Origin: Limanda limanda
Taxonomy: Eukaryota > Chordata > Actinopteri > Pleuronectiformes > Pleuronectidae
Reading direction: 5' to 3'
Assembly (NCBI RefSeq): GCF_963576545.1
Contig: NC_083646.1
Location: 26,537,527 to 26,601,526 of the forward strand
Length of the DNA: 64,000 bases
Shown in pieces: positions 1-24,425 of this stretch (position 1 is the first letter of the stretch; each line of letters begins with the position of its first letter). The notes beneath the pieces were generated by a model, which saw nothing but the letters and a program-made list of their open reading frames with translations, was not told the origin of the DNA and did no database searches. The position numbers were made by a program, and so were the translations under genes.

Positions 1-281
1 AAATGGTAGGATCTAAGAATTGTATCTTCTCCTTGCTGTAATCTAGAGGCAACTTGATGTGGAGTTACTACTATTCAAAATTGCATGAAAACCAGAAGTT
101 CTGCTTCAGACCCAGACCAAAACAAACAGACATCATCAATGTACCATCCCCACAAGATATTGTACTTTAGAAAACCATTTATTTTTTGGTTAAATACAAA
201 GTCTTCCTCCCATTTACCCTGGTACTTTGCATAAGAAGGGCTATAGCAAGCTCCCATTGCACATCCATTAATCTATAAAGA
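1..281 (-). mobile_element. Reverse-transcriptase relic, probably Penelope-like retroelement
   Basis: Read on the minus strand, 75-281 encodes a stretch containing AMGACYSPSYA followed by KWEEDFV and then WYIDDV (the YIDD box at about 132-143). This is the order of the central reverse-transcriptase motifs, with YIDD as the catalytic pair of aspartates. The reading frame stops at 75-77, but the sequence below it continues in another frame with an FLD-type motif typical of the region after the catalytic box, so the copy is frameshifted. A stop also lies just upstream of the AMG motif. The style of the motifs (PSYA, KWEE, YIDDV) is that of Penelope-like elements as I know them; assignment to another RT class is possible. 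The copy sits antisense in an fbxl4 intron and is dead. Confidence 0.72.
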
Positions 282-439
282 ATGACTGTAGGTTAAATGG
301 CAAAGTGTGTTGTACTATAGGTAGATTGGTGCTCACAAATCAGCACCAATCTCCTGCTAAGATTTTGGCCCCAGTTTGAAATCTCAAAGAATGGTGTATC
401 TTTATGGGGCAACTGCCATGTAAACTTTCTCTTGTCCAG

Positions 440-11868
<11,429 letters not shown>

Positions 11869-12845
11869 TCCCCAGCAGAGGAAGTAAGAGCGGGGTGGTG
11901 CTCATCAGCAAACACTGCCTCAGAGTGAGTCAGTTACTGGAGGAAAACCTGCCTGCTTCTGTGTCACAGACCAGATCTTTTAGTGGTCAGCAAACAAACC
12001 AGTTAGACTGGATGAGGAGGTTTTTGGATCAACTGGCTGGATACTAACAACCACAGACTGCTAGTGAAAGGATGAGAAAATGTGAGACTTTTTTTGTTGT
12101 TAATATTTTTGGACACTTGAAATTATCAGGAAAGATTCTGCATCTTCCAAAAATATGAATCACCACTTACGTATTGCCAAGAGAAAAGCTGTAACATATG
12201 CCTTCTTACTGGATGCGAGACACACATACAATCTGACAATGTGAGAAATCCTCCCATGAACATTGTGTGAGTGCAACAAATTGGAGAAAAAAGTGTAAAA
12301 CTCACACTTTATGAAAACTGTGAAAAACAAAACCTGTGTTTGGTAGCCAGATACTCATGTTCGCTAGTTACACATTTAAAGATCAGGGCCTTGGTCAGTG
12401 CCTTGTCAGAATGTGCTGCAAACAAGTTATTTTAATGCACGAGGGTCACTCTGACGGCACCTGTCAACATTAAGTCATTTTGATTTTGATTTAGGAATTC
12501 ATACTCGATGCAGTTGTGCTCACAGGTAAGGGGGGTGTTAAAGGCAGTGAACGCAGCCTTATTTCACACACTACTGTGTGGATTGTGCCAACTTAAACCT
12601 AGATGCAGATATCGCTGGGTATGTGTTGCTGCAAACTGACTGCTTAATCTCACGCTCGAGCTGAAATAACAGAAACATGCCTGACATACACCTTCAACAT
12701 GTTGTCATCCAGAAACATGTGAGAACTTGAATAACTAAACTGGAAAAAAAGTAATTTTGATTTACACATGCTACAAATGCAGACAAAGGAAAAGCATCAA
12801 AGGCATAACAATCAACAGCAGACAGAGGGACTCTTTTCAAATAAA
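11869..12845 (+). other. fbxl4: Probable fbxl4 3' UTR with poly(A) signal
   Basis: Noncoding sequence follows the stop. The first good AATAAA lies at 12840-12845, giving a UTR of about 1 kb. Whether this signal or a later one (another AATAAA occurs near 15946) is used cannot be told from sequence alone. Confidence 0.5.
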
Positions 12846-15800
12846 AGTAGTAACAAGTAACACTTGAATAACTTTACAGCGGTATGAACAGAGAAGACCG
12901 GCCAATTCTCTCCTGAAGCTGAAATCATTGACTGTTTGACCTTTTGCTTTGCGTTTGTCAATCACCTTAAGTTTTAAATGAATTTACGCTCAGTTGGCCA
13001 ATTGATTTACTGACTTATCTTTCAACCAATAATGGCTGATGTATCTGATTTAAAAAATATGTATTTTTTTTTTACTGCAGATGGATAAAATAATTATGTA
13101 TGAAACCGCTCGTGTTGATTGAGCATTTTGGCATGGTAGGTGATTGAGAATAATTCCAGTATTTTTAAACCTGGGCTCTATTTTTCCCTAAATTTTTGTA
13201 TTATTAGTGACCATAATGTTAGGAATATGTCCAATAATGACCATGATGACCTGATTATAGCTGCAAAACGTATGCAAGGAAATCACCGGCAGTAGTGTGC
13301 ATCATAGCATGTTCACCAAAAGTGCTTGTCTTTGCCCCCAGGCTCAGATTATTATTACAAGTGTCTGACAACTTTGCGGAAAGGATCCCTACAGAGATAG
13401 ACCTTGCTAAAGAGTTTAAATGGCTTTTATAGCACTTTGTTCAAAATCACCAGACTCCTTTGAGAAAAGCTATAATTTAGTCAAACACATATTTTCCCTA
13501 TATGACTGGCAGTATTGTCATCCTGGTCGAAATGTGTCCTGTTAGGTTAACTGACTGTTTTGTCATTGTAGTCTGGTGTCTTTGAACTGGGCTTGTTACT
13601 GGTGAAACAAAAAGGATCTTGCTCTTCAACAGAAAGGTCGATCTCTGTATGGATCTTTTCAATACAGTTTCAGAGACTGCTGAAAAAACAAGCACTTTGA
13701 ATGGATGCACTTTGACACTGACATACAACCAGATGGACTGTCCCTATAAATCATTTATACAAAAAAATTGGACCCGGTTAAAAATACCACGATTATCACG
13801 TAATGAGAAATGAAAGGCTTAACTGATCTTGAGACAAGTTGGTTTAAATTTGTAGATGTAACCTGTGTTGGGTTGACTTCTGTTTAAATCTGCCCTTAAT
13901 TTAAAATTATGTGTTTCTTCAGTTTTTAATGAGATAATTCACTTTATCCGGCTCAAGTAAAGCAAAAATTCAGGTTAGGTTTTTTTTTAGTCAGCCTGGC
14001 CAATGTTAATTGTAATTAGAGTCATTGATAATTGAGTATGCTTAAGCCATACCGGTCATTAAGTTGTTTGGGACTGGATTTTATTTTAAGGTAGCTGGAG
14101 GTCCATGGTTTTTAGGATGATGAGAGTTTTTTGTCTCAAAAGCTCAAGTTTGAACATCACCGGTTCCAAAGTGCTTTTGTGATGTTGCATGTTTTTCCTC
14201 TTGTTATTCACATTAAGCTGTTGGATACAGCCACTTACTTTCTGTGCTCACCACCAAACTGATGTAGGGGTTCTGTGAATGAAGCTGAGTAGAGTCAAAG
14301 TGACACATTGTAAATGTGATCTCAGTATTTGTCCTGAAACTCAGGGGTTATATATTTCATCTGGTTTGAATTTTTCAATATATATTTTATTCCAGAAACC
14401 AGCACATCTCAATAGTAACACAAGACTGACTCAGCTTTGAGGTTACCTGCTGTAGGCGTTGATCTTGACCAACAAACACAACACAAATGATAATTAGCAC
14501 TGAAGTTACGGACACACAGGATACACAGCTCATTGGGTGTTAAATGTTGCATTAATTATATGATTATGAAAAATATATTCCTGTAATCAATTATTTCATT
14601 TTTGTAATATATAAAGCCACAGTTGCAATGTGGCTGGAGTGCTTGAAAGGCATTTCTTTTCTTTTTTTCTGGAAAAAAATAACTTGAAGTTTTATTTAAA
14701 GCACATGCGTTTGGTCAATATTTGTGCCTTATACTCCAGTTTGAATGTGGTTTGGTGTCCCTGTGGTATAGATTGTAGTGAAGTGCTTTGCTTTTATGCC
14801 CTTCAACCAAAGTAATACACAGAAACATGGTCATTAGTGTCACTGCTGTATTTGACCACTTTATACGCCAAATGTTGTATATCAGCCATGTTAATTAATA
14901 TGCAAAACAATATTTATTTATATTGATCCCTGTGTGATTAAAATGCTATTTAAAATCATTATCTTTATAGAAAAAACTGTAATGTTCTATTTGGGATATA
15001 CAGCATTTTGTTTTCTTACCCAAAGTCAAACGAGAGGAACGATATTTCACCTCAATGCATTCAGCAGGTCTGGCCTAGATTAGCACAGAGGATGGGATGA
15101 CTTCTTTAGCCTAGCTAAGTATAAAGAACAGAAGTATGTCCTACAATTAGCCTAGTACAAGGAACAGCATTATGTCCTGCACTAAGCTAAATAGCCTAAA
15201 AAGAACAGAAGTATATCCTGCTTAGCTTAGTATAAGAATTGTACATGTTTAGCCTAAATCAGGGTAATTTAGCTTTAGAAAAAAATGCTGTTGGGGGACT
15301 GATGCTAGTGGTATAGTGGAATTTTTTGCTAAGCTAGGATAAACAGAAACCTGGTGCAGGATGAGCCTGAAATCCAACAGATATAAATAACCCAATATAA
15401 TATTGGTTTAATGAAAAAAACCATTAAAAAGCTGGACTGTCCCATTAAAGTCATAGTTTCATAGTTCTGTTGAAATGTATAATTTTCTATTTGTTTTTTT
15501 TATTTTTCAGTGGTTGTGTTTGAAATGGAAGGTGTGCTTACAGTATGGCATTAATATGTGTTTCTATGAGGGCTCATGGATGATGAAAGTATTACCCCAG
15601 AGAGTTAGAATCAGACAACGGAGGATGAAAACATTTTTATTATATAGCTGGCTGACTAGAAGCTAAGAAGTGCGCATGTCAGGGTTTTCTGGCCCACCCA
15701 AGACAAGTATTTTCAAGATAATTACTTATGTGTTGTATTTGTTTGCCACCTTGAGTGACTGGGACGACCTTGCTTTTCTTTCAAGAGTTTGCATTTTCTC

Positions 15801-15985
15801 CCCTCCCTGTCTGGCTGTGTAGTCAGCCTTTGTGCTACGGGTTGGACATGCAGTGATGCTGACATGACCGCGAACACCACTGTTGTGTTAAAAGGTTGTG
15901 CCTCTGTTATGATGAAACCGGTGCTTCACTTTCACCAGATTTTAAATAAACTGAACACTGATGACCGACACTGAAAGCTTTGTTG
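12846..15985. other. Gene-free region downstream of fbxl4
   Basis: AT-rich DNA with no convincing coding exon on either strand. It includes a degenerate tandem repeat at 15106-15247 (listed). The small open frames at 13498-13813, 14630-14815, 15475-15666 and 15789-15974 show no domain, splice context or recognisable composition. Confidence 0.8.
15106..15247. repeat. Degenerate tandem repeat, unit about 36-40 bp
   Basis: Four imperfect units follow one another, each built as TTAGCCTAG-like start, AAGAACAGAAGTAT middle and RTCCTRC end: about 15106-15145, 15146-15181, 15182-15221 and a partial 15222-15247. One more TTAGCCTAA lies just beyond. I do not recognise the family. Confidence 0.7.
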
Positions 15986-16058
15986 CTCTGTGACTCCACA
16001 GTTCTCTTGCCATTCTTCAAGGACATATTTTTCTTCATTGCTACAAAGACATTAAAGG

Positions 16059-16492
16059 GAAGTGTTTGAGTCCACAAAACACTTTCAGGGGCAAACGGTG
16101 TTGCAGCCAAATCCAATACAATTGAGGTAAATGGTGACCGATTCTTCAACTGTAAAAGAACAACTGAAAAAAAAAAGATAAAATGCTTCCTCTGGTGTCA
16201 TCCGAGTGTCCTTAAGCCTGTGATTCAACTGCTAACGTGGCTCCAGGGAAGGATATCAGAGGACAGTTAGGCTAAAACACATTTTTAATCACTGGGTTTC
16301 GAGTCTAATTTGAATGTCGGGGCATACAGACACTTTGATGACACCACACAAGCAATATTGAGGCATTTTTTCTTTTTTCAGTTTTTTTTACATTTGTAGA
16401 GGTGGCCACCATTTACTTCAATTGAATTGGATTTGGCTGCAACGCTGTTTAACCCTGAAACTCCCAAAGTGTTTTGTGTCCTCAAACACTTC
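16059..16492. mobile_element. Long foldback (inverted-repeat) element
   Basis: The left arm (16059-16218) and right arm (16321-16492) are imperfect reverse complements along most of their length. Matching blocks include gaagtgtttgag / ctcaaacacttc, cacaaaacactttc / caaagtgttttgtg, ttgcagccaaatccaa / ttggatttggctgcaa, and ggtgtcatc / gatgacacc. About 100 bp separate the arms. A tail 'cattcttgggtgatctatcccttt' type sequence at about 16540-16564 resembles the end of a common fish repeat, so the element may extend to about 16565. It has no coding capacity; a MITE-like foldback transposon is the best reading. Confidence 0.75.
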
Positions 16493-19400
16493 GACCTCCC
16501 CTCTATCGGCATAGTGGTGAGCAGATGATTAGTTAATTTTCATTCTTGGGTGATCTATCCCTTTAACTTGCTAATATGGCTTTCTTACTTATTCTCCAGC
16601 CTTATTGCACAGTGAACTATTACTGTCGTAAAAAATGTGAATTGCGTTACTGTGTCATGCCAAGGCCTTGTCAGAAGACTAGTGTAAAGTGTGACTTGAG
16701 GAAAGGATGGTCGTCTACTGAAATCACAACCACCAGAGAAGCCTTCAGTCAGATTGACTGACTGAACAGTAGTGGTGGAATGATCCGTTATGTCCTTAAC
16801 CCTCTGCTATTTTACAGTTTATTAATACCACAGGGAGGCATGACATTAGTTTGTCTTCTTAACTGTGTTTTAATGAATTGTTTATGCCTGGTTTAATGAT
16901 GTATATTGTGGCCCTGTAATGTGCCCTAATGACGGAGAACGAGGCGGCCTCGGCTGAAGTATTAATTTGGACTGCCTCCCCGATGATTATTCCTCAGCCA
17001 GCGACACCACCGCTGCTGCCTCTGCTGCTGTGTGTGCCAGAACGGATGCAAGCGTGATTCATGGAGGCTTTTCCGCTCGGCGCTACAGCTTGATTCCTTG
17101 CTGTCACGCCACTCTGTGAGGCTGATACATCCTGGGGGGATCCACAGCAATTAGTTCAGCTTTTTATTTGTCTTTCAAGCGCGTACAGACGTAGCCTGAT
17201 GAATCTGCAGTGGGAATATATGGATGGAAATATTGTTCCTGAATAATAAATCCAACATTCAAATCTAAACAAGGGGAGGGTTAGGGGGTGCTGGCGCAAG
17301 GTTGCCCAGTGCTATATTGTTCTCTATACAAACCACATAAGTGACACATGAACATACCTTGACAAATATTGTAGCACCGTGCCAGTACAGTAATACTCTC
17401 CTCCTCAGTGAGACATGTCTGCAGAGTGCTGTGGTCTGCCTTGTCCTCCTCAGGCGGAGACTCGACAGACCTCAGACCTGCCTGAGGGAGGCCTCTTTGT
17501 GATACCCATCATTATGTGGCTTGGTGTTCCTTCTCTCGTTTCCCACCTTAGACTCTTAATAACCAAGACGTCCCTGTCAGTCCACGCGCTGCTGTGTCGA
17601 CAGCTTGTTATTTTTGTTCTGTTTTTAAGGATATGGAGAATGTCAGTATTGAGTTTGTCAAATCCAACTAAATTCTTTAATCCATATGTCGCTTTTTGAA
17701 GCAGTAGGCAGGGGATATGTTTATTTAGCCATGTCTAAATCCACCAGGATAACAGTTTTCATTTTGTACACACTGTCAAACTGTGAAACTCTGCTGTAAT
17801 TACTGTAAACAAGTGATGCCACATTTGAGACAATTTTCAAAACCCTGATCAGATGCTGCTGGTGCAGATTCAGTGCCAATGTTTCTCAAAATGATATTTA
17901 ACAAAACACTATCGAGGCAAGTTTTTACCTGTTCTTTTGCTTACAGGTCATTTTATTTTTTGAAAGCAAGAGATACATCTTTCAGAAATGTGTCATAGAC
18001 CAGAGGTTTTCAACTTCTTTGGCTTGTTAAGGCTTTTCACACACCAGTCAATTTAGAGATGTTGGTTCTTTTTAGCTTCCGTAATTTATCTTCTCTCATC
18101 CAGGCGGAAATGATATACACATTTAGGTGTTGATTTTGGTGGCTGTGGTTCAGGCGATAGAGTGTGTCCGGCTTGTCCACTAACCGGAAGGTCAGCGTTT
18201 GATTATGAGGCGTTCTCATTGAAAAAGTACTCGTAAGTCTCCTTCATTGAACATGAGTGCTGGGTTTGAACAGTGCATAGCACAAGATGGCCTCCGAGAG
18301 ATGAGCATGTTTCACAAACAGGCCGCGCAATTACAGCCTGAATAATTATGTGCTGAAGGGGAGACACGTTTCGCCCCACTGCTCAGCAAAGTTCATGTGA
18401 AGTTATAATTAAACAATAACCCGTTTACAAATGAACGCACACACGCATTTGTGTACTTAAGTGTGCAAAGTGTAATTAGCTGCGATGCATCTGAGTGAGA
18501 TTGAAGAACAACAATGTCAAACGGTGGAATTATGTTCAGGCCGTTAGCTTGTATCACTGTTATCTGTGCGCTCAGGGGGGAGGAGGAGGAGTGGAGGTGT
18601 GAGCGAAGAGAGAAAGACAGGCTGAATGAGTGATTGATACAGACGGCTGATTCAGCTTCACAAGATTCAGAAATGGTGTTTGACAGGGAAACTTTGTACA
18701 AACACGTTCAATGACGATCTCTGGGGGGTAAATAAAGTTAGTCACAAAAATGAAACATTAATTTTTCAAAGTTAATTAGACCCAAGGAAATCATATTGAA
18801 ACATGATGTAGCTGCACACAATGTTAAATGACATAATGTGATCAGAGGAAGATTAGGTATTAATGTTGTTTCTCAGGGACGGACATAAATATATCTGCTT
18901 GATGTTATACTCACTCTTTAATTTGTAATTATTCACAATTCTTATCAGTAAGTGAATCTACTCATTACACAATGTTTTTCGCGAAACAGGACTAAAACTG
19001 CTGAGTCCGTATTGGTACTTTAAGCACATCTTGACACCAGGAAGTGTCTGCTGTACTTTACTTGCTGCATTCATGACCAACTCTGTCTCTGAAAACATAA
19101 TGTTGTGGAGCAGCTGCGGGACAAACCGATGAGAAGCCAGGGAGAAGAGAGGGAGAGATGATGTGCAGGTCTCCTCCTGATAACCTGATGACAATGTGTG
19201 TCAAAGGCTCTTCAGACAGTCGGAGCTGACACTCTGCACGATGAGGTTTCCAGCTCGTCTGAACAGGTTCCACAGGCTGAGATGTCCTTTCACATTTAGC
19301 TGCTTTTCAGGCACAGAACTGTGAGGCTGAGATGTGAAGTTTGGTGAAACGCTCTCTGCAACCAGTGTATGGGTCTGCACAATTATCGTACTCTTATTAT

Positions 19401-19900
19401 TGATCTGGGGCTGCTTGTATGATAATTGTCATTATTGATTGTCATATCATTTTAAGATAAATTATTTAGTTTACTAATGTGACAACCCAGTTTAAAATGG
19501 CCATTGCGAGTCTTCAGAGCCTGAGGTGAGGTCTTCCACTGCTCTTTTTTTACTGCAGAACGTTTTACTCGTCACAGTAGGACAATCATAGGTGTCATTT
19601 ATTATATTAACTCTGGTCTTGAGTGTCAGCCCAGAAACTGAAGCAGCTCAATGGAACTCAGGCATCATTTATTACATTATTTACTTTTGTGACCCGTCTG
19701 AATGTCGTTTGACAACAAGGCTCACTGCTTGTTTACCCATTAATTCACACTCACACAATGATTGAAAAGCAGCAAATTCTCAGGTTTGAGAATCAGAAAC
19801 CAGAAGTTAGAATTGTTTTATTTATAATCTTCCCAACCATTAAACATTGAGTTGGTTAATAAATTCTAAATGTGTTGCTCATGTCTATCACTTCGAAGAA
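16493..19900. other. Gene-free region with possible conserved noncoding blocks
   Basis: No coding exon found. The part around 16900-17180 is less AT-rich, free of simple repeats, and mixes homeodomain-type cores with structured sequence, which is how conserved noncoding elements near developmental genes often look; without an alignment this is only a guess. A SINE fragment lies at 18121-18212 and a short dispersed-repeat fragment (ccagaggttttcaacttctt) at about 18000-18019. Confidence 0.6.
18121..18212 (+). mobile_element. Truncated tRNA-derived SINE fragment
   Basis: The sequence 'tggctgtggttcaggcgata' followed by 'actaaccggaaggtcagcg' resembles the tRNA-like head of the same repeat type found more completely at 29870-30114. 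The B-box region (gtttgattat) is mutated and there is no usable tRNA fold or tail. Confidence 0.55.
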
Positions 19901-19920
19901 CTGGAAGGGCACACAGTAGA

Positions 19921-20225
19921 GTGCATACCTCCACCAAGGCCCCTTAAATCCAGTCAAGCCTCTACTAATTACACACTTCTCTAAATATACCAGATTTTTT
20001 CATCTAGATATTTATGTTATTTCTTTAGAAAATTGCAAAAATTCACGGTCAAATAAAATTAAAACAAACCCTAACCCCAATGTTCCTGGATTCGTCCCCA
20101 GATACAGATCCACACCGAAATTTAATGGGTTATTTTCTATTCCATACAACATCCTTTGACGTTTCATTGTAATCTGTTTAGTGGTGTTTGTGTAATGCTG
20201 CTAACAAACAAAAAACACTGATGAA
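19921..20225 (+). mobile_element. Dispersed fish repeat, copy 1
   Basis: Starts near 'cctccaccaaggccc', contains 'ccacaccgaaatttaatggg' and ends with 'taatctgtttagtggtgttt' and 'gctgctaacaaacaaaaa'. This arrangement is a frequent noncoding interspersed repeat in percomorph genomes. A second diverged copy is at about 37185-37463. Confidence 0.65.
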
Positions 20226-23200
20226 TGATTAAGTGGATATTGTGAGACTGTGATATTTTCTCAAATGTTTATATAAACTATAGTTATGTATCCATTGTAT
20301 TTATTCATCTTTTAAAATATGTCATAACTATGTTAAATGTAATCATAACATGGTCATGTTGAGTGGAATTTCTCGAGTTTTACGTTTTGCTCTTGTCCAT
20401 AAAAGCTAACCCTTGATAAAATTATCTTTATGTTAATTAATTTGAAAAGAGAAAACTAATGTTGAAAGTGTAGTTTTTATTTCCTAATTATATGATGATC
20501 ACGTGATTAAATCTGATCTATTTGTGTCAGGAAGATTAACAGCAACAGAGAAATCAATGTAAAAATATTACACATTTTTTCTTGTAAAACAGCTCCACAA
20601 AATGTCCATATGTCCTACAGGGACTGACATTGGACTGTGTCATCTGAACGCAGTTTGAGAAAGTGCTACAAAGACTTTTGATCTCTATTGGCTGTATATA
20701 GTGTTGGTCTTTTCATCATAATCTTATTGTATTAATTTAATACCAGCTTACCTTGTTGTGAAGGCTTCTACTGCCTTTGATCAAATACTAAATAAATGAT
20801 TCTGCAATAAACATGCCCAAAGTAAAACATTAGACCACAAACTAAACTCTTAGAAACATGATTCTATCCTCATTTAATGATTTGATAGATTTGAATAGAT
20901 TCTGTAAGTTTGAATCAGTCACAATGTAATAAACTGACAGCTTCGACTCACCCTTGGGTTGTGATTGTGTCACTAGATGGCGCTACAGCACCAACTATCC
21001 CTCCTCTCTGTTGTTTCTCCTCAGCACCACAAAAGTGGAATCTTTTATTTTTTTCATCCCTGGAAGCCTAATGGGAAATTTCAAGTCACCTAAATAAAAA
21101 GGAAGGTGTAATAAACGCGACGCGCTATTAATTGCATCTGCCAAAGAGTGGGTGAAGGGCAGGAGGGCACACTTTTTTATTTTTGATTACTGGGCTCCAC
21201 AAAGGTCCACTTCACAGATCAGAGAGAGGCCTTTATGTCAGGGTGTCATTTCATGCCAGGCGTCCAAATGGCAGGTCAAACGGTCATGATGATGCACAGA
21301 GGGTCAGTGTCTCATTTCCACTGCATCAGCAACATAACAGCATGTGGAAATTATCGCATTGTATTGTGCTGTAATCTGGAGCCACTGTAGTGCATTAAAG
21401 AGAGATAACATCAGCTGTGCTTATCAGCCTACATGGAGGCAAATTAAACATATAGGGACATTTTGACATGAAACAATAACGCATGGGTTTAAATAATGAA
21501 ATGAATCAGTTGAACATTAACAACAGAGTTATTGTTAATGTTTTCACGAACATCTGGGCCTCAAGTCAAAATGTCGGCTGAGAAAAATGCATGTTACCAT
21601 TGACTACACATTCTGAATAAGAAGCCACATAGGCTGCCTTAATCCTGTGTATTATTGGAATATTATGCCTAGCCTACACATTTTTCACTTGAGAAAATTG
21701 TAACTTTTTATGTCATTGTTTTGTCCACAGTAGAAAGAAAGTGTCAATAGCTTCTGCAAGTACAAACATGTTTACATAGTCACACATAAAGTCCCCACAG
21801 GAAATCATTCATCGCAACAGCCAGTTAAAATAGTCTGTTCTGTTCATTCACTCAGTTCAATGGATTTGAGATCCAAAAGAGCACCCTACTTTTTGTTTTG
21901 GTTTATGATTAGGCTTATTGGTCATCACTGAGAAATCAGCTATCAATTACCCAATTGATCCTTCTCATGTATCAATAATGATGCTGAAGTGTGCCCTGTA
22001 AATCTCAGTTACTACTCTTCTTCCTCACTAGTGCTGCAAACAGCAGGACAGAGGCCGGCCGCTTGTGGAGTGAAATGGAGCTGAAATGAATATGAATTAA
22101 TATCATTATAAGAGCCACAGAGGACAAAACATTTTTTTTTATATATATATATCTTTTAGTCAAAACAGGAGGTGGAAAGGAAATAGCAACTGTGCATTAT
22201 GGCCATCAGTTTGAACATAAAATCTACTAGAATCCGATCACACCATACATTCCTCTGGGAGTATTGACACACTGGAGAATGGGGAAATGCCACCACGGTC
22301 ACCACTGTCAATATCACTGTCACTAGAAGTCCCTATAGAAATATTATAGTGGATTTCTTTTTCCTCTTTAGGGCATTTCTTTATCTATTGATCCAGATCA
22401 TTTCTGTGGTGATGAGGGAATATTATGTAAATTGAATAGAATAGGTTTTGTTTGAATAGCAGGAGGCAGTTATTTAAATCTAATGATCTCTGGTGCGTTC
22501 AAAGTCTGGGTTGTTGAATTTACTTCAGAAGATTTCAAATTTGCTTTGTTTGGGACTTCTTGGGCTGTAAAAATTAAGCAAGTTTTGATCTTCTGAATTT
22601 GATTAATATTTTTTAAGAAATAAAACTTTTTTATTTATCATTATTTGTATCAGAATTGTGAGTACACATGTTTGGTTTAGTAGACTCACAGATAAGCTCA
22701 TTAAAATGTTGCTATTGATATGAGGGAGAGCTTTTATTTTGGGATTGAGACTGATATGAATGAACTATCCATTGAAAAAGGTTTTATTACGTGAAATAAA
22801 TAAAAGTGTTGTTGGTTTTTTTGTGTCTTAAAGCAAGAATACAAAAAAAAAAAAAAACCCTCAACTTTATGGTTTTAATATATATATATTTTATGATTTC
22901 TATGCTTGTGTTGTTTTTTAGTTCCCAATACTGTGAGCATACAACAGACAAAGTCATACCTTTAAGTCTCAGTGAAATGGCAGTGACACAAAAATCTGCT
23001 GGGCCACCTTCAGCCCATCCCTGGACCACTGTAGGTCCTAGCACCTTACTTTGGGAGCCCCTAATTTAACCTTACATTGAAGCGGAGGTTTTCTCAGCCA
23101 GAGCCAGTCGATTTAAAATCAGCCCGGGGCAGAAACAACACATCATCGGCTCATAATCTTCCATTCATCAACCCTGATTTTCTCCCCACCATTAATTCCA

Positions 23201-23290
23201 CCCAGACCAATGGGCTCAAAGCAAGAGACAGATTTTTTTCTTTCTCTTTTTTTTTTTAACAACACAGCTGCAGAGCAGATAGTGAACTCA
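20226..23290. other. Gene-free region between fbxl4 and pou3f2
   Basis: No coding exon seen. It contains a CTCF-like motif (20970-20983), an (AT)6 run (22141-22152) after a T-run, and a stretch at about 21170-21430 that looks structured and repeat-free and may be conserved noncoding DNA. The 60-90-codon open frames here have no supporting features. Confidence 0.65.
20970..20983 (+). promoter_or_regulatory. CTCF-like motif between fbxl4 and pou3f2
   Basis: TCACTAGATGGCGC fits the CTCF core CCASYAGRKGGCRS at 13 of 14 positions (only the first base differs). It lies in the intergenic space that separates a ubiquitously used metabolic gene from a developmental regulator, a place where insulators are expected. 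Occupancy cannot be inferred from the motif alone. Confidence 0.4.
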
Positions 23291-23293
23291 CTG

Positions 23294-23353
<60 letters not shown>

Positions 23354-23366
23354 CACCATCATCATC
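23294..23366. repeat. (CAT)n trinucleotide array
   Basis: CAT repeats for 73 bp with two ACC interruptions. It creates a polyhistidine run in a spurious forward open frame. Confidence 0.97.
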
Positions 23367-24169
23367 TTTCAGGTTTGGGTAAAAAAATACATTTAGCCTT
23401 GACGTTGGAAAAAAGCTGTTTAATATCAACCCCATTATTTAAAAATGTGCAAGTCCGTTGTTCATGTGTCAAGTGATGAAACACCTACAGGCATTTGTCT
23501 CCTCTGCTTCACCCCAAGTTCATCCAGCGAATATGACAGAGCCCACAGAGCCCCCCCACCCGACCCCCATCAAAACATACAAAATAAAAATAAAGGTTTA
23601 ACAGCAGGCGATTCAACCAAAACCAGAAGAAAACGGCGTCGGATTGCTACAGGTCAGGTCTACGTCCCACAACGTGAATTTAAACTTGGATCGATTAATT
23701 AAAGCTACCGAGGAAAACATCTCAATGGCATGAAAAAACAAAACAAGGAGATAAATTCTGTTCCCACATGAAAGAGGAAAAACACATCCCTGGATATCTG
23801 TGTTTGCTTCAAACAAAAAAACAAGATACGATCAAATAATTAAAAAAATGACAATATGCTGTGCGGAGAAAATATGTATTATGTACATTTAAATGTACCG
23901 GTCCAAGCTGTGGCAATGCCGCTGGAAAAAAGTAAAATAAAACAAAATAAAAACTAAGTATCGCTCCTTCCCTTCAAAACAAAAGCCTCTTCGCTGTCAT
24001 TTCATATATATCTTGCTCTCCGTGTCACCTATATAAAACCCCACCGTAGAATAAATTACAATCTCATTAAAAAACAAAATAAAAGTTCTCCTAACAATTT
24101 CCCCCCAGAATAAAGCACGATGATAAACAAAATGGCTGAAATGAAACGCATGGCAACAAGCTCAAGAAC

Positions 24170-24241
24170 AAATAATAATGACAATAAAAATAATAATAAT
24201 AATAATAATAATAATGATAATAATAACAATAATAATAATTT
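24170..24241. repeat. (AAT)n trinucleotide array, imperfect
   Basis: AAT repeats with several single-base interruptions, in the downstream flank of pou3f2. Confidence 0.92.
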
Positions 24242-24425
24242 TGATCATATGCTGCAATTTTTGGAATGTCACCAAATGTGATTTGAAATATAAATTTAGA
24301 TAGAAATGTATTATTATTATTTCTTTTCTTTTCCAAACCCACTAATCATGGTGGTGATCTCGCTGTTTTTGTCCTGATTCATTTATGGTTTGACAGTAAT
24401 GTTAAATCTGAATTCAGACAGTAAT

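Noticed and set aside
22970..23060. Possible repeat fragment (gggccaccttcagcccatcc)
   Set aside because: Vaguely familiar but too short and diverged to assign to any family.
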